Part shown: one piece after another, positions 63,127 through 64,000 of the stretch
How the letters are laid out: each line of letters begins with the position of its first letter
Numbering within the stretch: position 1 is the first letter of the stretch
From: Rhodospirillaceae bacterium
Lineage (GTDB): Bacteria > Pseudomonadota > Alphaproteobacteria > Rhodospirillales > JABHCV01
Direction of reading: 5' to 3'
Assembly (NCBI GenBank): GCA_014382375.1
Contig: JACNJU010000065.1
Coordinates: forward strand, 1-64,000
Length of the DNA: 64,000 bases
Notes under the pieces: generated by a model
What the model was told of the DNA's origin: nothing
Database searches by the model: none
The model's input: only the letters and a program-made list of their open reading frames with translations
Made by a program: the position numbers and the translations under genes

Positions 63127-64000
63127 CTATAGCGGCAATTTAATACGGGCGCGCAGGCCGCCGTTGGGACTGTCGCCCAGTTCGATATCGCCACCGTGAG
63201 CCCGCACCACATCGCGGGCGATGGTCAACCCCAGGCCGACGCCGCCAGTTCCGGGGTTTCGTGATTCATCAATGCGGAAGAACGGCTTGAAGACATCCTC
63301 GCGCATCTCTTCGGGAATGCCGCGACCATCATCATCAATGGTAATATCGACCAGATCGCCACGTTTTCCCGCCTTGACCGACACATGCTCGGCATAACGC
63401 ATGGCGTTGTCGATCAAATTGGTCAGGCAGCGCCTGAACACCTTCGGCCTGAGCGGAACCGTGATGGCACTTTCAACATGCAGGTCGATGATGCCTCCCT
63501 TTCGGCGGGCCTGCTCGGAAACGCTGCCCAAAAGATCACCAAGATTGGTCTCCACCGGTTCCTCGCCGCCCTCGCCCCTGGCAAAAGCCAGATAGCCTTC
63601 AAGCATATGCTCCATCTCGCCGATGTCGCTTTTCAGATCTGCCAGACTGTCATCTGCGGCTGCCATTTCCAGTTGCAGTTTCATGCGCGTCAGTGGCGTC
63701 CTGAGATCGTGCGAGACACCGGCCAGCATTTTTGTCCGTTGCGAAATCTGGCGCTGGATACGATCACGCATATCAATAAAGGCGGCGGCAGCCTGACGCA
63801 CTTCGGTAGCACCCTCTGGCTTGAATTTTGGCGCGTCGCGGCCCTTGCCAAAATCATCGGCGGCTTCGGCCAGTCGCCTGATCGGCTTGACCTGATTGCG
63901 CATGAAAATGGTCGCGACGGCGAACAGGACAAGCGAACTGCCAATCATCCAGATAACAAAAACATAGGTCGTCGAGCTGAATAGCCGTTTACGTGAGGTG
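63127..64000 (-). CDS. EnvZ-like sensor histidine kinase (partial at window end)
   Basis: The C-terminal part of a two-component sensor; the frame stays open to 64000 and the start lies outside. Visible are one membrane helix (TTYVFVIWMIGSSLVLFAV), a HAMP domain (KPIRRLAEAADDFGKGRD), the HisKA segment with the phospho-acceptor His in GVSHDLRTPLTRMK, and HATPase_c boxes NLIDNAMRYA, DDDGRGIP and GVGLGLTIARDVV. The layout fits EnvZ. Its response regulator would lie to the right, beyond the window. Confidence 0.9.
   Translation of the reverse strand, partial: TSRKRLFSSTTYVFVIWMIGSSLVLFAVATIFMRNQVKPIRRLAEAADDFGKGRDAPKFKPEGATEVRQAAAAFIDMRDRIQRQISQRTKMLAGVSHDLRTPLTRMKLQLEMAAADDSLADLKSDIGEMEHMLEGYLAFARGEGGEEPVETNLGDLLGSVSEQARRKGGIIDLHVESAITVPLRPKVFRRCLTNLIDNAMRYAEHVSVKAGKRGDLVDITIDDDGRGIPEEMREDVFKPFFRIDESRNPGTGGVGLGLTIARDVVRAHGGDIELGDSPNGGLRARIKLPL

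Noticed and set aside
1-64000. CRISPR array, prophage, integron or transposase
   Set aside because: No spaced direct repeats, integrase, transposase or phage structural gene was seen anywhere in the window.

Overview
The window reads as a chromosomal segment of a free-living alphaproteobacterium, most likely a member of the Rhodospirillales. This is inferred from the GC-rich codon use, the protein types (split gcvPA/gcvPB, DUF1285, DUF6111, UPF0301, UbiK, phasin) and the gene order; no rRNA or tRNA is present to confirm it. Genes are tightly packed, often with 1-4 base stop/start overlaps. I see no prophage, transposase gene, CRISPR array, rRNA or tRNA.

Layout. 1-2.4 kb: 2-oxoacid dehydrogenase E1-beta end, E2 and a Glu/Leu/Phe/Val dehydrogenase. 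2.4-6.0 kb: UPF0301, a ScsB/DsbD-type reductase, peroxiredoxin and a zinc-ribbon protein. 6.1-8.8 kb: two NmrA-like reductases and a DUF4345 membrane protein, divergent from a TetR regulator with a tandem operator. 8.8-12.7 kb: rnhA, thrB, a peptidoglycan-binding repeat protein and a lipoprotein. 12.7-17.4 kb: glycine cleavage operon gcvT-H-PA-PB behind a tandem glycine riboswitch. 17.5-23.7 kb: GST, DoxX, LysR, DUF1285, Nudix, DUF6111, cca and an SGNH hydrolase.

23.9-38.1 kb is a respiratory block. An alternative complex III operon (pentaheme cytochrome, split ActB, NrfD-type ActC, ActD, ActE, ActF) is followed by trmL on the other strand and then by a complete cytochrome bc1 operon (petABC). 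Facing it is a five-gene leftward operon (class I cytochrome c, tetraheme cytochrome c, Tat-exported four-cluster ferredoxin, NrfD-type membrane protein, PSD1-type cytochrome c) behind an FNR/FixK-type box with class II spacing. This gives three quinone/cytochrome c modules in 14 kb.

39.8-45.9 kb is the most intriguing region. A tightly coupled leftward operon encodes mtnP, mtnA, a PilZ protein, a class II aldolase fused to a short-chain dehydrogenase, an LsrF-type class I aldolase/thiolase and a VOC protein. I infer a 5'-methylthioadenosine/5'-deoxyadenosine disposal route that makes dihydroxyacetone phosphate plus an aldehyde that the fused dehydrogenase could process. A divergent methylglyoxal-synthase-like gene lies nearby.

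46-64 kb: two hotdog thioesterases, a periplasmic FKBP-rhodanese fusion, a 172-base inverted-repeat element filling a convergent gap, a GFA protein, an M48 lipoprotein protease, ychF-pth-rplY-prs, a lipoprotein, a possible 22-residue membrane peptide, an M24-fold protein lacking the usual metal ligands, pgeF, a MidA-type methyltransferase, lgt, hldD, ubiK, a YbjN protein, proC, a phasin with a repeat-flanked promoter, a DMT transporter, csaA and a truncated EnvZ-like histidine kinase.
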